This document shows, one piece after another, positions 1 through 11,400 of a stretch of 64,000 nt of DNA. The stretch covers positions 5,633,500 through 5,697,499 of the forward strand of contig NC_045149.1 of assembly GCF_008831285.2 (NCBI RefSeq), given 5' to 3'. Position numbers and translations under genes: made by a program. The stretch comes from Nymphaea colorata. Taxonomy: Eukaryota > Streptophyta > Magnoliopsida > Nymphaeales > Nymphaeaceae. Each line of letters begins with the position of its first letter. Positions within the stretch are counted from its first letter, which is position 1. The notes below the pieces were generated by a model, which did no database searches, was not told where the DNA came from, and saw only the letters and a list, made by a program, of their open reading frames with translations.

Positions 1-754
1 GAGATGCTTCTCAGGATGAAGATCCCAACAAAAATCAACAGAATGGCCCACTTTGTTGCAATGGCTGCACCGTCGAGTAGGACGCTGCCCTATCCCTGAA
101 GTATGGTTCACAAAGGCTGCTGGAGAACTCCCCTGACTGGAGTCAATATGCAAATCTGGCGTCGTTGTTCCTCAGACTCAACACGAGCATACACTTCTTC
201 GATCCCAGGAATCTCATCACAGTTAAGAATTTAGCTCCGAATGGATTCAAACTCATCACGCAGGCCTCCAAGGAAGATAAAGGTGCGGTCCATCCATTCC
301 TTTTCCCAATACAAGGCATGATCTAAACCACATTTCCAGTCATCATTCACATGATAATCGAGTTCCTCCCATTTAGTCTTCAGGACGACATAGAAGGAGA
401 CAACAGATAAATCACCCTGTTTAAGAGCATATATGCTACGTTTGATTTGATATGCACATAAAACACGCTTCTTACGACCATACATCCGTGCAAGAACAGT
501 CCACATATCATATGCAGTCGATTTACGCAAGATCAAAGGCTGAATATCTTCGGAAACCGAACTAATAATCCATACTTTAACTTGACTATCTTCCAACGCC
601 CAGGTCGGCCATTGCGAATCAGTTTTCGAAGGTGCAGGTTTCTCCCCAGTGATATAGTGCAAGCGACCACGACTGGTTATTCTGATTTCTAGGGCAGCAG
701 ACCACGAGAGATAGTTATCCTTGTTCAACCGGATGGAGGTGACATGAACAGGCA
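1..754 (-). pseudogene. Ty1/copia gag remnant (element A), cut by the window edge
   Basis: Read on the minus strand this is a copia Gag of the UBN2 type. It opens with the LNKDNYLSW block seen near the N-terminus of many plant copia Gags and runs to a CCHC zinc knuckle (CSHCNKVGHSVDFC) at about 15-70. A CAA to TAA change after the residues ESIRS stops it at about 231; the related copy at 2104-2988 keeps the glutamine. The pol part lies outside the window. Its first codons are fused directly to the LTR, so the leader and the true start are missing. The protein would package element RNA if intact. It is a dead copy. Confidence 0.8.
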
Positions 755-935
755 AACCGCAACCCTAAGAGAGAGAAAATAATATTCACTTAACTCAACA
801 ATTACACGTAAGTGAAGAATATATAGGAGGGAGAGAAAGAGTGCCGCCTAGGGTACCGAGATAGCCTCGGTACCCATGCCCCATAGGACCGGGTCCAGAT
901 ATGGTCCCGGTTCCCCATTACAATATATATTAACA
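755..935 (-). repeat. 5' LTR of copia element A, truncated at its inner end
   Basis: On the minus strand this starts with TGTTAATATATATTG and matches the LTR at 1236-1513 through the GGTACC hairpin and the TTTTCTCTCTC(T/C)TAGGGTTGCGG block. It then jumps straight into gag at 754/755, so the last part of the LTR, the primer binding site and the leader are deleted. A 10-bp stem (851-860 with 866-875) and a second, imperfect one (888-896 with 903-911) lie in U3. Confidence 0.7.
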
Positions 936-1235
936 GTCCACAGTATGACCAAGTTTCTTGCAGTGAGTACATTTACGGGAAGAACGGGTAGTTCCCACAG
1001 AGACACGGCTAACGAAGGCAGACCGTTCAGTGTGAGACAGGGGATCCTCCTTTCTTCCACTTGTGATCAGTCTCCTCTGCTCTTCAGCTTCAACACGAGA
1101 ATAAACATCTTCAATACTGAATGATTCCTCAGAGTTAAGAATCTTAAGAATCTGACTCCTTATATTTTCAAACTCATCGTTCAGTCCAGCTAAGAAAAGG
1201 AATACCCTATTCTCCCACTCCTTGGCCATATACTG
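936..1235 (-). pseudogene. Copia gag fragment of a second subfamily, trapped between two LTRs
   Basis: The minus strand encodes a Gag C-terminal half: a FLFLAGLNDEFENIRSQIL block, an EAEEQRR segment, and the start of a CCHC knuckle (CTHCKKLGHTVDC) cut off at 936. It resembles elements A and C but has clearly different residues, so it is probably the older host copy into which A (at 935) and C (at 1236) inserted in opposite directions. Both ends are exactly LTR borders. Confidence 0.7.
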
Positions 1236-1513
1236 TGTTAACATATCGTGTATAGGGAACCGTGTCTGGATATAAACTCGGTCCCATGGGCACGGGTACC
1301 GAGAGTGGCTCGGTACCCTAGTTGGGTCTCCCTCTTATTTAATCCCACTTATGGTGTAATTGTTGATTAAGTGGAATAACATTTTCTCTCTCCTAGGGTT
1401 GCGGTTGTGCCCCTAGGTTAGAGCTTCTCTGTGGTTTTTCACATCTCTTTGAGGTTTTCCACGTATATTGTGTGTTTCTTCTCTTTCTCTCTATCTTGGT
1501 TTGTGTTTCTACA
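1236..1513 (+). repeat. 5' LTR of copia element C
   Basis: A 278-bp LTR that begins TGTTAACATATCG and ends TTTCTACA directly before the primer binding site. It carries the U3 hairpin GGGTACCGAG-agtgg-CTCGGTACCC at 1294-1318. It is the same family as the LTR at 755-935, in the opposite orientation. No matching 3' LTR is in the window. Confidence 0.75.
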
Positions 1514-1525
1514 TGGTATCAGAGC
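1514..1525 (+). other. Primer binding site of copia element C
   Basis: TGGTATCAGAGC follows the LTR end immediately. This is the usual plant copia site, complementary to the 3' end of initiator Met-tRNA, and it primes minus-strand DNA synthesis. It fixes the right border of the LTR. Confidence 0.8.
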
Positions 1526-1776
1526 CAACGCGTGAGAGATCGTTGGTGTGCTAGTCGTGTTTCCGTCGTTTTTCCGCCGCTGCTGTTTCCGCCAGCACCG
1601 TCGCTCTCTGCAGCTCCGCCGCCATCCAGCGCTGCTGCCGTCCAGCGCCGTCGCCATCTTCAGCGCCGCCGCTGCCCACCGCCGTCGCTCTCACCAGCAC
1701 CGCCGCCGTCGCCTAGCGCTGCTGCCTCTTGTTTGTCGTCTCTGGTGCTGGGTATTCCTTCTCCTTGGTGATTGTG

Positions 1777-4125
1777 ATGGCCGAGGAGATGTCCCTCAAG
1801 ATCGATGATGCCCTAGACACGGGCAGCAATACCAAGAGCGAGATCTTGCCTGTTCAAGTCATCTCCATCCGGCTGAACAAGGATAACTATCTCTCTTGGT
1901 TTGCTGCCCTAGAAATTGGGATAACCAATCGTGGTCGCTTGTCCTACATTACTAGGGAGAAGCCAGCACCTTCTAAAACCGATCCGCGATGGGCTACTTG
2001 GGCGTTGGAAGATAGTCAGGTTAAAGTATGGATTATTAGTTCTGTTTCCACAGATATTCAGCCTTTGATCTTGCGTAAATCGACTGCCTACGACATGTGA
2101 ACTGTGCTTGCACGGATGTATGGCCGTAAGAAGAGAGTATTGCGTACATACCAAATCAAACGTAGCATATACTCTCTTAAACAGGGTGACTTGTCTGTAG
2201 CCTCTTTCTTTGCAGCCCTGAAGACTAAATGGGAGGAACTTGACTACCATGTGAATGATGACTGGCACTGTGGTTCTGATCATGCCTTGTACTGGGACAA
2301 AGAATGGATGGATCGGACGTTTATTTTCCTTGGAGGCTTACGCGATGAATTTGAATCCATTAGGAGCCAAATTCTCAATTGTGACGAGGTCCCCGGAATT
2401 GAAAAGGTGTATGCCCGTGTGGAATCTGAGGAACAGCGTCGCCAGGTGATGCATATTGACACCAGTCAGGGGAGTTCTCCATCAGCCTTTGTTAGTCGTG
2501 CTTCTGGTATTGGACAACGTCTTGCTCGGCGGTGTAGCCATTGCAACAAATTGGGACATTCTGTTGACTTTTGTTGGGATCTTCATCCTGAGAGGCGGCT
2601 TGTCCAGGGTCGTCCTCCTTCTAGCCGTCGGAGTCCTTCTGTGCCTGAGCCTAGTCAGAGTAGTCCTTCAAATGTTGCCAAATCTAAGCTTTCCTCCGAT
2701 CAAATCAAAGAACTGGAAGCGTATATCAGCCGGTTGTCTACTACTCAGGAGGATGCTTCCACGTCTGAGGGGGCTAAGTTAGCCCAAGCTCTCGTGGCCA
2801 CTAGTGACCAAGGTAATTCCTCACATGGTGATTGGATTGTTGACAGTGGCGCTACGCATCATATGACAGGGGACTCTAAGATGTTCCAAGAATACAAATT
2901 GTCTTCTGGGCAGCAACGTGTGTCTATGGCTGATGGTTCTTCTATCTCTGTGGCTGGGAAAGGGAGTTTGTCCTTGTTAAATAAATAATGTCTTCATAAT
3001 GCTCTTCATGTTCCCAATATTCCTGTGAATTTGTTATCTGTCAGCAGTATTACTAAAGAACTCAACTGTAATTTGATCTTTTCTGCTGATCGGTGTTTTC
3101 TGCAGGACTTGGTGACGGGGTAGAAGATTGGGATTGGTTCGGCTATTGATGGGCTCTACAGACTGCCTGTGCAGGTTGCGTCTGCTCTTATTTCAGCCAC
3201 TAGTGGACAGTTGTCAGGCATAGAAGACAGATCTACTATTATGCGATGGCACGAGCGGCTTGGTCATCTTCCGTTTCCATTGATTAAGAAGTTGTTTCCT
3301 AGTTTGTTTCATTCTGTTTCCATGGACTCCTTCACCTGTGAAGTGTGTCAGTTGGCTAAACATGTTAGGGCCTCGTACCCTATTTCATTCAATAAAACCA
3401 CTCGTCTATTTGCTTTGGTTCACTCTGATGTTTGGGGTCCTTTGGGAGTACCCACGTGTCGTGGTTTTCATTACTTTATGACCCTTATTGATGATTACTC
3501 CCGTTGTACGTTCGTGTATCTGTTGAAAGAACGTAGTGAAGTTCTCGTTATTGTCAAAAACTTTGTGGCGTTTGTTGAGACTCAGTTTCAGACGTCTGTC
3601 CAAGCTTTTCGCACTGATAATGCTAGAGAGTATGTCTCTCAATCCCTAGATGATTTCTTAAAGAGCAAGGGTATTGTTCATAAAACGTCCTGTAGTTACA
3701 CACCTCCCCAAAATGGCGTGGCTGAACGGAAGAATCGTCATTTACTTGATGTTACCCGGGCTATTCTCTTCCATCGGCAAGTTTCCAAGCGCTACTAGGG
3801 TGATGTGTTTCTCACTAGTGCCCACCTTATCAACCGTATGCCTACCCGTGTATTGCAGGGTCATTCCCCGTACTCTATGCTTTGGCCAACTCAGAATCCC
3901 TGGCCTCTTACTCCTCGGGTGTTCGGGTGTGTCTGTTTTGTTCATGACCATAGCCACCCTCAAGAAACTTGATCCTCGGTCTATCAAGGTTGTCTTCCTG
4001 GGGTATTCCTCCACTCAGAAGGGATACAAATGTGTTGATCCTACCACTTCTAAAGTCTATGTTTCCCGGGATGTTACCTTCCATGAACATGAGGCATACT
4101 TTCATGTGAATCCTATTCAGGGGGA
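1777..4125 (+). pseudogene. Copia element C gag-pol remnant (Gag, protease, integrase)
   Basis: The reading starts at ATG 1777 (MAEEMSLKIDD). Gag has the LNKDNYLSW block and is broken by TGA at 2098, where element A has Trp. A CCHC knuckle (CSHCNKLGHSVDFC) lies near 2533-2575. The protease core WIVDSGATHHMT is near 2833, the GAG-pre-integrase block (MRWHERLGHL) near 3241, and integrase spans 3420-3798 with VHSDVWGP, RTDNAREY and QNGVAERK, so the D-D-E residues are visible. Stops at 2986, 3121 and 3796 and at least one frameshift (3674-3798) kill it. The integrase C-terminus (GYSSTQKGYKC) is near 4003. No RT or RNase H follows. A GC-rich leader of 250 bp precedes gag. Confidence 0.8.
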
Positions 4126-4472
4126 GTATCTAAGGAACGCTGGAGCGATCAGCGGTGCTGGAAAAAAAAACGATGGCGCTGGAGCAAAACAACATATCTA
4201 GGGCACGTGCACAACTAGGGCACGAGCGGCAAAGGGCAGCGGCGGAGGAGCAGCAACGACAGATGGCAGCGACAGAGGAGCAGAGGGCAGCGGCAGATAT
4301 GGGCGACGCAGAGGGTCTCAGGCGATGCAGCCGGGTGGTGGCGGGCGGGTGGTAGCGGCAGCAGCGGGCGACGGCGGCGGCAGGAGCAGTGGCGGCAGCA
4401 GCAGCAAGTGGTCCAGGGTTGGAACTTCACAACCCTAAAAAAAAATTTCCAAGCTCGCAGGCTCTGATATCA
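4126..4472 (-). other. Probable leader of a minus-strand copia element; junction zone
   Basis: GC-rich and rich in GCC/CAG triplets. It lies directly downstream (minus strand) of the primer binding site at 4461-4472 and resembles the leader of element C in composition. In the plus direction a short frame at 4155-4355 runs out of element C and ends in LRRCSRV, like the linker between copia integrase and RT, so part of this could instead belong to C. I cannot place the exact junction. Confidence 0.4.
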
Positions 4473-4717
4473 TGTAGAAATAATAGATGCACAAGAACCA
4501 AAGATTGAACACAAATGTAACATGGAAAAACCCTCAACTAGAGGGAAAAAACCACAGGTAAGGAGGTCTGGTGCCCACTAGCTGCCAGACTCTCTCTCTC
4601 TCTCTTAGAAACTTCATTAACACACAAGATTAGGGTTTACAATGGTATAAGTATGCCCAAACTAGGACACAATGGATCGGGTCCAGACCTGGACCCATAC
4701 ATCAAGATCCGTCAACA
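4473..4717 (-). repeat. 5' LTR of a third copia family, inserted in element B
   Basis: On the minus strand this 245-bp LTR runs from TGTTGACGGATCTTG to TATTTCTACA, followed by TGATATCAGAGC (4461-4472), a one-base variant of the usual copia primer binding site. It interrupts the RT frame of element B exactly at 4717/4718. A perfect 8-2-8 palindrome (GGGTCCAG-AC-CTGGACCC, 4679-4696) lies in U3. Only a leader remains behind it. Confidence 0.75.
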
Positions 4718-7700
4718 ATAAGAAATGATCAAGTGAACTTTTGAGGAAACCAGCCTGCTCTATATGAAGGGAAAATCTATCGAACCATGAACGAGATGTT
4801 TGCTTAAGCCCATACAGTGATTTTTGTAATCTGCACACCCATTTGGTTGGATCAGTGGTAGCATATCCTGGAGGTTGTTCCATGTAAATTTTTTCCTTCA
4901 GAAAGCCATGAAGAAAAGCATTTTTAATATCTAACTGATATAAATTCCAGCCATATGAGACAGCAAGAGAGATGATAACCCGGATTGTTCCCATCTTGAT
5001 GACTGGACTGAAAGTTTCATCATAATCTTCTCCGTACTGCTGAGTGAAGCCTCTAGCCACGAGTTGAGCCTTACATCTATCAATGCTTCCATCAGGTTTA
5101 TACTTGAGTTTGTAAACCCATTTTGAGCCCACTACATTCTTACCATCTTGACGAGGAACAATCTCCCATGTTTGACATTCATTTAAGGCAGTCATTTCTT
5201 CATTCATGGCCTTGATCCAATGTTTGCTTTTGCATGCTTGCTCATAGCATTTTGGCTCCACCTTTTTGTTCAATTCTGTCATAAAGAGCTGAAAATCCAA
5301 AGAGAAATTATCATCTTACCCATCTATCAATACGGTGCCACACACGTTCTGATCTACGTGGACAAATAGTGGCAATTTTGGATCAGCTGGAACTGATTGT
5401 CACACCACTCCTGAAAACCGATTAGGTGAATTCATGCTCATGTTGTTGGTCTAAGTAGATGAAGGTATGCCGTCCACCTGAGTGTTTGTGACTGTCTCGA
5501 GCTCATCAATAGTTCTGTCACTTTGTGTGTGGTGTGTATCAACTCCTTGGTCCAATATTTCAGCATTCAGCCATGAGTCATATACATCATTTCTAACATC
5601 AAGTGTTCCATGTAGCCTTTAAATCCTTCAACCTAAGCTCATCAAAAACATGTCATGAAATATGCACACGTCCAGTCTTTGGATTGTAGCAGCGATAGCC
5701 TTTATAATTTTTTGTGTTACCCACAAATCTACACATAACAGCTCGATCTTGAAACTTATTTATCCAAGAAACATCAATATGAACATAACAGATGCATCCA
5801 AAAACACATAGCTCATCAAAATTTGGTTGTTCTTGATGTAAAATAAAGAATGGAGATTTTAGTTCAAGCATGGATATTGGCAGTCGATTAATGACATGAA
5901 CAGTAGTATGGAAGGCTTCAGTCTATAAAGTCATGGGCACGTCAATATTATGCATCATACTGATAGCACTTTCAACTATGTGTTTATGTTTTCTTTCAAC
6001 AATACCATTCTATTGTGGTGTGTGTGGATAGGAAATCTGTCTAGTGATCCCATGATTTAGTAAGCACTCAATAAATTCATTTGAAATGAACTCACCACCA
6101 CCATCACATTGGAAATGCATGATATTACTAGAGTATTTGTTTTGGACCAAGGCTTGGAATTGGGTGAACAAGCGGAAAACTTCTGATTTGCTTTTCATGA
6201 AATGAATCCAAGTGTAACGAGAATAAGAATCAATGAAAACAACATAATATTTACTCCCGAAAGAAGAAGAAATAGGAGCAGGCCCCCAAACATCAAAATA
6301 AATGGTGTCAAATAACTTCGAAGCTCGCTTATTTATTAATTGAAAAGGAAGAGCATGACTCTTACAAATATGACAACTTGAGCACATGCTAGACTCAGAC
6401 AGAACTTAGACTGGACTTTTGTAATAGTCTGTCTGCAACAAGACTTTGAATGAAAGACCGACTACAATGTGCTAAACGACCGTGCCAAAGAGATGGCATA
6501 TCATACTTTGTGATATTGACTTCATTATGACTAGGAAAGGATGAATCTGAAACACAAGACTTAGACACTTTTGGAGCTTCTTCAATGACGTACATGTCTC
6601 CTTTGCGAACACCCTCAGTGAATGTATTCTTGGTTCGAGCATCCTTAAGATAAACAGAAGAAGGAGTAAACTCGACAGAGGAATGAGTATCATCAGTAAG
6701 CTTAGACACAGAAATGATATTTTTCTTGACATTTGGAACAACAATAACATTCCTTAAGGGTATTGAGGAATGAACCATAGATAAGTGGGAATTTCCAATA
6801 TGTGATATTTTGTGATGGGAACCATCTCCTGTGACGACTGAGCCTTTAGATAAATAAGAGAGAGCACTAGAAAGCTTACCTGCATCACTAGTTATTTGAG
6901 CTGCAGCACCAGAATCTGCATACCATTGTCCTTCCTCATTTTGCTTGAGATTGACTTTAGACAACATTGTCATTAGAATCTGCTGCACATCAAGGGAAAT
7001 GTTTGATACCGCAGTCATGTTTGAAACAAATGACCCTACTACCTTATTGTCACACCTGACCTATTTTCCCATGTTCTGAGGGTTATGCCAACATTCTGAC
7101 TTCACATGACCTCTCTTATTGCAATAAAAACAAGTAGGTATCCTTCGTGGTACATTTCCTTGAGCATTTGTGTTAGGTGTATGAAGGATACCTCTCCCCA
7201 TCCCTGCCTGTGAGTTCCAAACTCTTGGACGACTTCCTTGCAAAGCACGGGTCCTAGTGACCAACACATTGTGACTGCCAGAATGAACTAATTCATGTCG
7301 TTGTACACGACTCGCTTCATGTTGAATCAATTTTGCTTTCAGGTCTTCAAAAGAGGGAAGAACATGCAATACCTCTAAAGCAGTGCAGAAACATCAAATT
7401 CTGGCCCCAATCCACTCAAAGCATGTTGTATCTTGTCCTTGTCACTGACTGGATGCCCTATGATGGCAAGCTGATCGCTGACATTTTTTATCTCATGTAT
7501 ATATTTCAAGACTGAACGTATGCCTCGCTTGATATCTTGAAATTGCCTCTTGAGTTGTAGAAATCTTGCTTCTAATACTTGAGAATATGTGGTAACAAGT
7601 ACAAGTGCTGAAATATCATCATCAACACCCACCAAAACTTCCTCTAATAGTGTGGAGATGATATAATCAACGAGAGATTGATCATGAGCCATCCACATCT

Positions 7701-7930
7701 CGTATTCAGGATTGATTTATGCAATGGTCTCTTGAACTTGCCCTGCAACATTCTTCACCTTTTGCATAATCCATTCAGGTGGCGCAGGTGTGGTGCCACT
7801 GAGATGTCCATAGAGATGGTGACTTTTGATGAACGGGACTATTTGACGTTTCCATGTCAAATAATTGGTATGATTTAGCTTTTGTGAGATAAGTTGGGAG
7901 AGGAAATTGTCATTGACAAGGTGTTGGAAT
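4718..7930 (-). pseudogene. Copia element B gag-pol remnant
   Basis: Minus-strand order is Gag (about 7930-7061), CCHC knuckle CFYCNKRGHVKSEC near 7090-7135, protease core WYADSGAAAQIT near 6900, GAG-pre-integrase, integrase (6387-5650) and the N-terminal half of RT (5300-4718). Integrase has FDVWGP and CDGGGEF but is stopped by TAG where copia proteins read PQQNG (near 6010). RT has WVYKLKYKPDGS, QLDIKNAFLHG and GLKQ blocks, then is cut off by the LTR at 4717, before the YVDD box. A stop also lies in Gag near 7710. The plus-strand neighbour C meets it in a rearranged zone, so the 3' half is lost. Confidence 0.85.
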
Positions 7931-8182
7931 TGCGGTGGGGATCCATAGATGCAATAATCAGAAAATAGGGGGAAAATAGAAATTTTGAGATTAGGGTTAG
8001 GTGGCCGATGGTAGGGCAGATAGTAGGATTAGGGCAGATTAGGGAAGACGATAGGATTAGGGCAGAAAAATTTGGGGATTAGGGTTAGGGCAAAAATATG
8101 GGAATTAGGGCAGAAAATAGAGATTTGAGGATTAGGGCAGAAATTAGAGATTCTTACCGGACATTCTCAGTGGCAAAACCCT
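7931..8182 (-). other. 5' leader of element B with ATTAGGGCAGAA motif repeats
   Basis: An untranslated leader between the primer binding site and gag. On the plus strand it carries an irregular motif near ATTAGGGCAGA/ATTAGGGTTAGGG about seven times between 7990 and 8150. It superficially recalls telomere repeats but is neither regular nor pure. Confidence 0.55.
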
Positions 8183-8194
8183 GTTCTGATACCA
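8183..8194 (-). other. Primer binding site of element B
   Basis: The minus strand reads TGGTATCAGAAC immediately after the LTR end TTTTACA. It is one base different from the usual initiator Met-tRNA complement. Confidence 0.7.
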
Positions 8195-8468
8195 TGTAAA
8201 ATTTTGATATCTAATACCAAACCACCGAATGAAGTTAGATGCAAGAGGAGGAAGAGAGAAGTGGGCTGCACGTCCAAGCAAGAGATGAAAGAGAACAGCA
8301 ACAAATGACGTCTGCCTCTTGTTATCATTATATACTAATCACGATTTAGGGTATATCATAAAATACACAAAATAACATTAAGATTTACAAGTATGCCACC
8401 GCTCATGATATGTTGGGCGTGTGGATCAAATGGGTCAGGTCTGGGTGACCCAGTGTACAAACTTAACA
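8195..8468 (-). repeat. 5' LTR of copia element B
   Basis: A 274-bp LTR running TGTTAAGTTTGTAC to AAAATTTTACA on the minus strand. A 7-bp inverted repeat (TGGGTCA, 8431-8437, with TGACCCA, 8446-8452) sits in U3, as in the other copia LTRs here. Its outer edge at 8468 abuts the 3' side of the LINE remnant. Confidence 0.75.
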
Positions 8469-8479
8469 TGTACAAATCA

Positions 8480-11400
8480 AATAAAAGAAAAAACAATGAG
8501 GTGCACAGCCTACCCTTAGGAATTATAAAGCAAAGCTGACACTATCTCCCTAGTTGGGAGATCAGCCGAAAAACAATGTCGAACACCCATCTTTCTGATC
8601 CAAACAAAGTCAGGTCTGATAATGCCTCTACCTTCCAAAGCAGCTCCCAACTTGGTGACCCATCCTTTTTTATTAGTAACAATTTTGATGTTACCAGTAA
8701 CCATAGAACGAGATTCTAGAGCTTGATCATGAAGCTCTTCTTCTAAATCCACCCATCTAGCTTGAGAGATGAGTCTCCTGCAACCACCACTCTCTATACC
8801 AGCCACAACCAAGATACCCTTTTCCACTTCACCGAAACAATTTGAACACAATCGTCGCTAGGATCCACTACTAGTCATCCCTTGAGAGCACTCCCTCTTT
8901 GAGCCACAAATTGCAATCGGACTGGTCCTTTTTTTATTATTAAGCAATTGAAGAGACATCTTCGAGCTGCAATTCCAGATTTCTCTGCATATACTTTTAA
9001 TAGATATATTCAAACTCTCCATCATGCATCTATTTCGACACTGCCACAACTTCCATATAACAGCATGAGAGCATAGCGGCCGACAAGGAGTGAGCCGTCT
9101 AACTGAAAATTGACATTTAAACCAAGCTTTAAGTTTGTGCGCAACATTAGATTGAGGGCACCTCTTCCTATGAGATTTGAAGCAAACAAACTTCCAAACC
9201 TTTCATGCAAGGGAGCATGAGAATAATACATGGTCTGCCATCTCCTCCTCTTCCTGGCATATGTAACATCTAGAGGCTCAAGAGCATCCACCCTTCTTCC
9301 ATCTATCTTGGGTTGGCAATCTATTGTTAATGGACTGTATAGGAGCCAACTAGCTCTAGGATGTGCCCTTTTTACCCAAACCCAATCACTACATTCTACC
9401 ATGTGGCCTTTAGTCCTCACTACCTCCCACAAGTCCACTCTTTTAATACTACTAGCAGGCCCCTTGAAACAGCAGCTTGTTCTCTCCATGGCTAAGTAAA
9501 GCCTCTCTAACTTCACCCTGTCAAGTAGACATTGAAACTCGAGAAAAGTAATAAAGTCTGAGTTAAAGATATCTTGCACTGTCATCCTAAGACTATTGTT
9601 AGAAACTTCGCTCTTCCCTTGTAGAAGACATATAAAGACATTAGCATTCTGCCAAAACTTTATTCGATCTCTTACCAATTTCCCATCTCACCAAGGGTTT
9701 TAATGGTTCCCAAGCCCACTTGACACCTAAAGAACCATGAAGCTCCTCTAGTATCATGGAGAGTCCATAGGCTGAGATAACAAAGGTATTTCCTCCTTAT
9801 GAGTTGTGCCCAAGGTTTATTTTAAGCACAGGTCATAAGACCCCCAACCTCCTAGAGATGCTTTGCAAGATTTTTGGGGATTAACAAGACCAATCCCACC
9901 TTCCACCCTTGGTTTACAGAGCTTAGGCCAATGCTTGCGAGGTTTGTCTAACGAAGCTCCCCAAATAAAGTGAGCCATACACGCTCCAATCCGTTTCCCT
10001 AGGCAATTTAAAAAGATCAGACATGAAACCTATTATTCGCTCTAGAACATGTTTAGTCAAGCAAGCTCTTCTTTCATATGACAGCAAGGGGATCTTCCAC
10101 ATTGCAATAAACTTGTCAACATTTTGAATCAGCTCTTTGCACTCTTCAATTTTCCATGGAAGAGTGGCAACCCCAAATATGTAATAGGTAGAGATTTTAC
10201 TTGCCAGTTTAAGGTAGCAGCAAGACTAGAAACAACTACCTCATCTGCTTGAAATCTTATACCAGAAAATTTAGTATCATTAATCCCAAGGCCAATATGC
10301 TCCTTTTTCTGTCTCAGTTCATTTTTAACAGCAAGCATAGATCGGATTTCTAAACAGCAAAACATCATAGGCAAAGATAAGGAAAAAGGGCATCTGCTCA
10401 CCCAAGGAATGTAGTGGACTCTAATTGACCTTTCTCCACTTTTTTCCTTGGAAAACCTTAAGATTATTTCCATGACAATGAGGAAGAGGTAAGGCAAGGT
10501 AAGAACACCTTGCCTTAATCCTCTTCTCAAGTCAAAGAAACTGCCCTGGCAGCCATTAACAGAGATAGATGAAGTCACGCAAGTCATGATCAGCTCAACC
10601 CATTTAGCATCAAACCCCATATGAATCAGTGCTCAACGTAAAAAAGACCAGTTCACTTTGTCATATAATTTCGAGATATCGAAATTTAAGCATAAAGAAG
10701 CTTGGCTCCCACTACCAAGGGAATGTATGATTTCATGACCAAGAAGGATATTGTCAGCTAAGGATCTCCCTGGCAAGATGGCAGCTTGGTGAGGATCGAT
10801 AACCCTCCTCCACATTCCTTTCATCCGATCAACCATAATTTTTGAAATGATCTTATATAATGAATAGCACAAAGCTATTGGCAATAGGTTAGTGACCGAC
10901 TCCACCCTTTCCCTTTTAGGAATTAATACAATAACGAACCCATTAACCTTTCTAGCAAGCTTACCTGAGCTAAAAAAATTTGAGACGGATCAAGAATATC
11001 CTTTCCTATATAGTGTCCCAATGATCGTGATAAAACCTCGCAGGGAATCCATCTGGCCCTGGGGCGTTGTTCCTATCAGCAGAGAAAACAGATCTCCTGA
11101 CATCCTCGAAACTGATCGGTTTGAGCAATAAGGAATTTTCTTCCCGAGAGACCGTAGGTCACTGAAGAATAACTTCCAACGTTATCCCTGAACCTTACTT
11201 AGAACCCAGAAGTTCCCTAAAGTATTTCATACAAATAGCAATGTTACCCGACTCCTCAGAGTTGTATCTACTACCATAAGAAATCCCAGAGACTCTATTA
11301 CTCACCTTTCTACCATTAACAACTGCTTGAAAATAGGTAGTGTTTCTATTTCCCGCTGCAAACCATCTGGCTCTTGATTTCTATCTCCACATTGCCTCTT

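Noticed and set aside
1514-1525. tRNA gene
   Set aside because: TGGTATCAGAGC is the short primer-site complement of initiator tRNA, not a tRNA gene. No cloverleaf follows.
7990-8150. Interstitial telomere repeat
   Set aside because: Plant telomere units are TTTAGGG in regular arrays. Here the motif is irregular and belongs to a copia leader.
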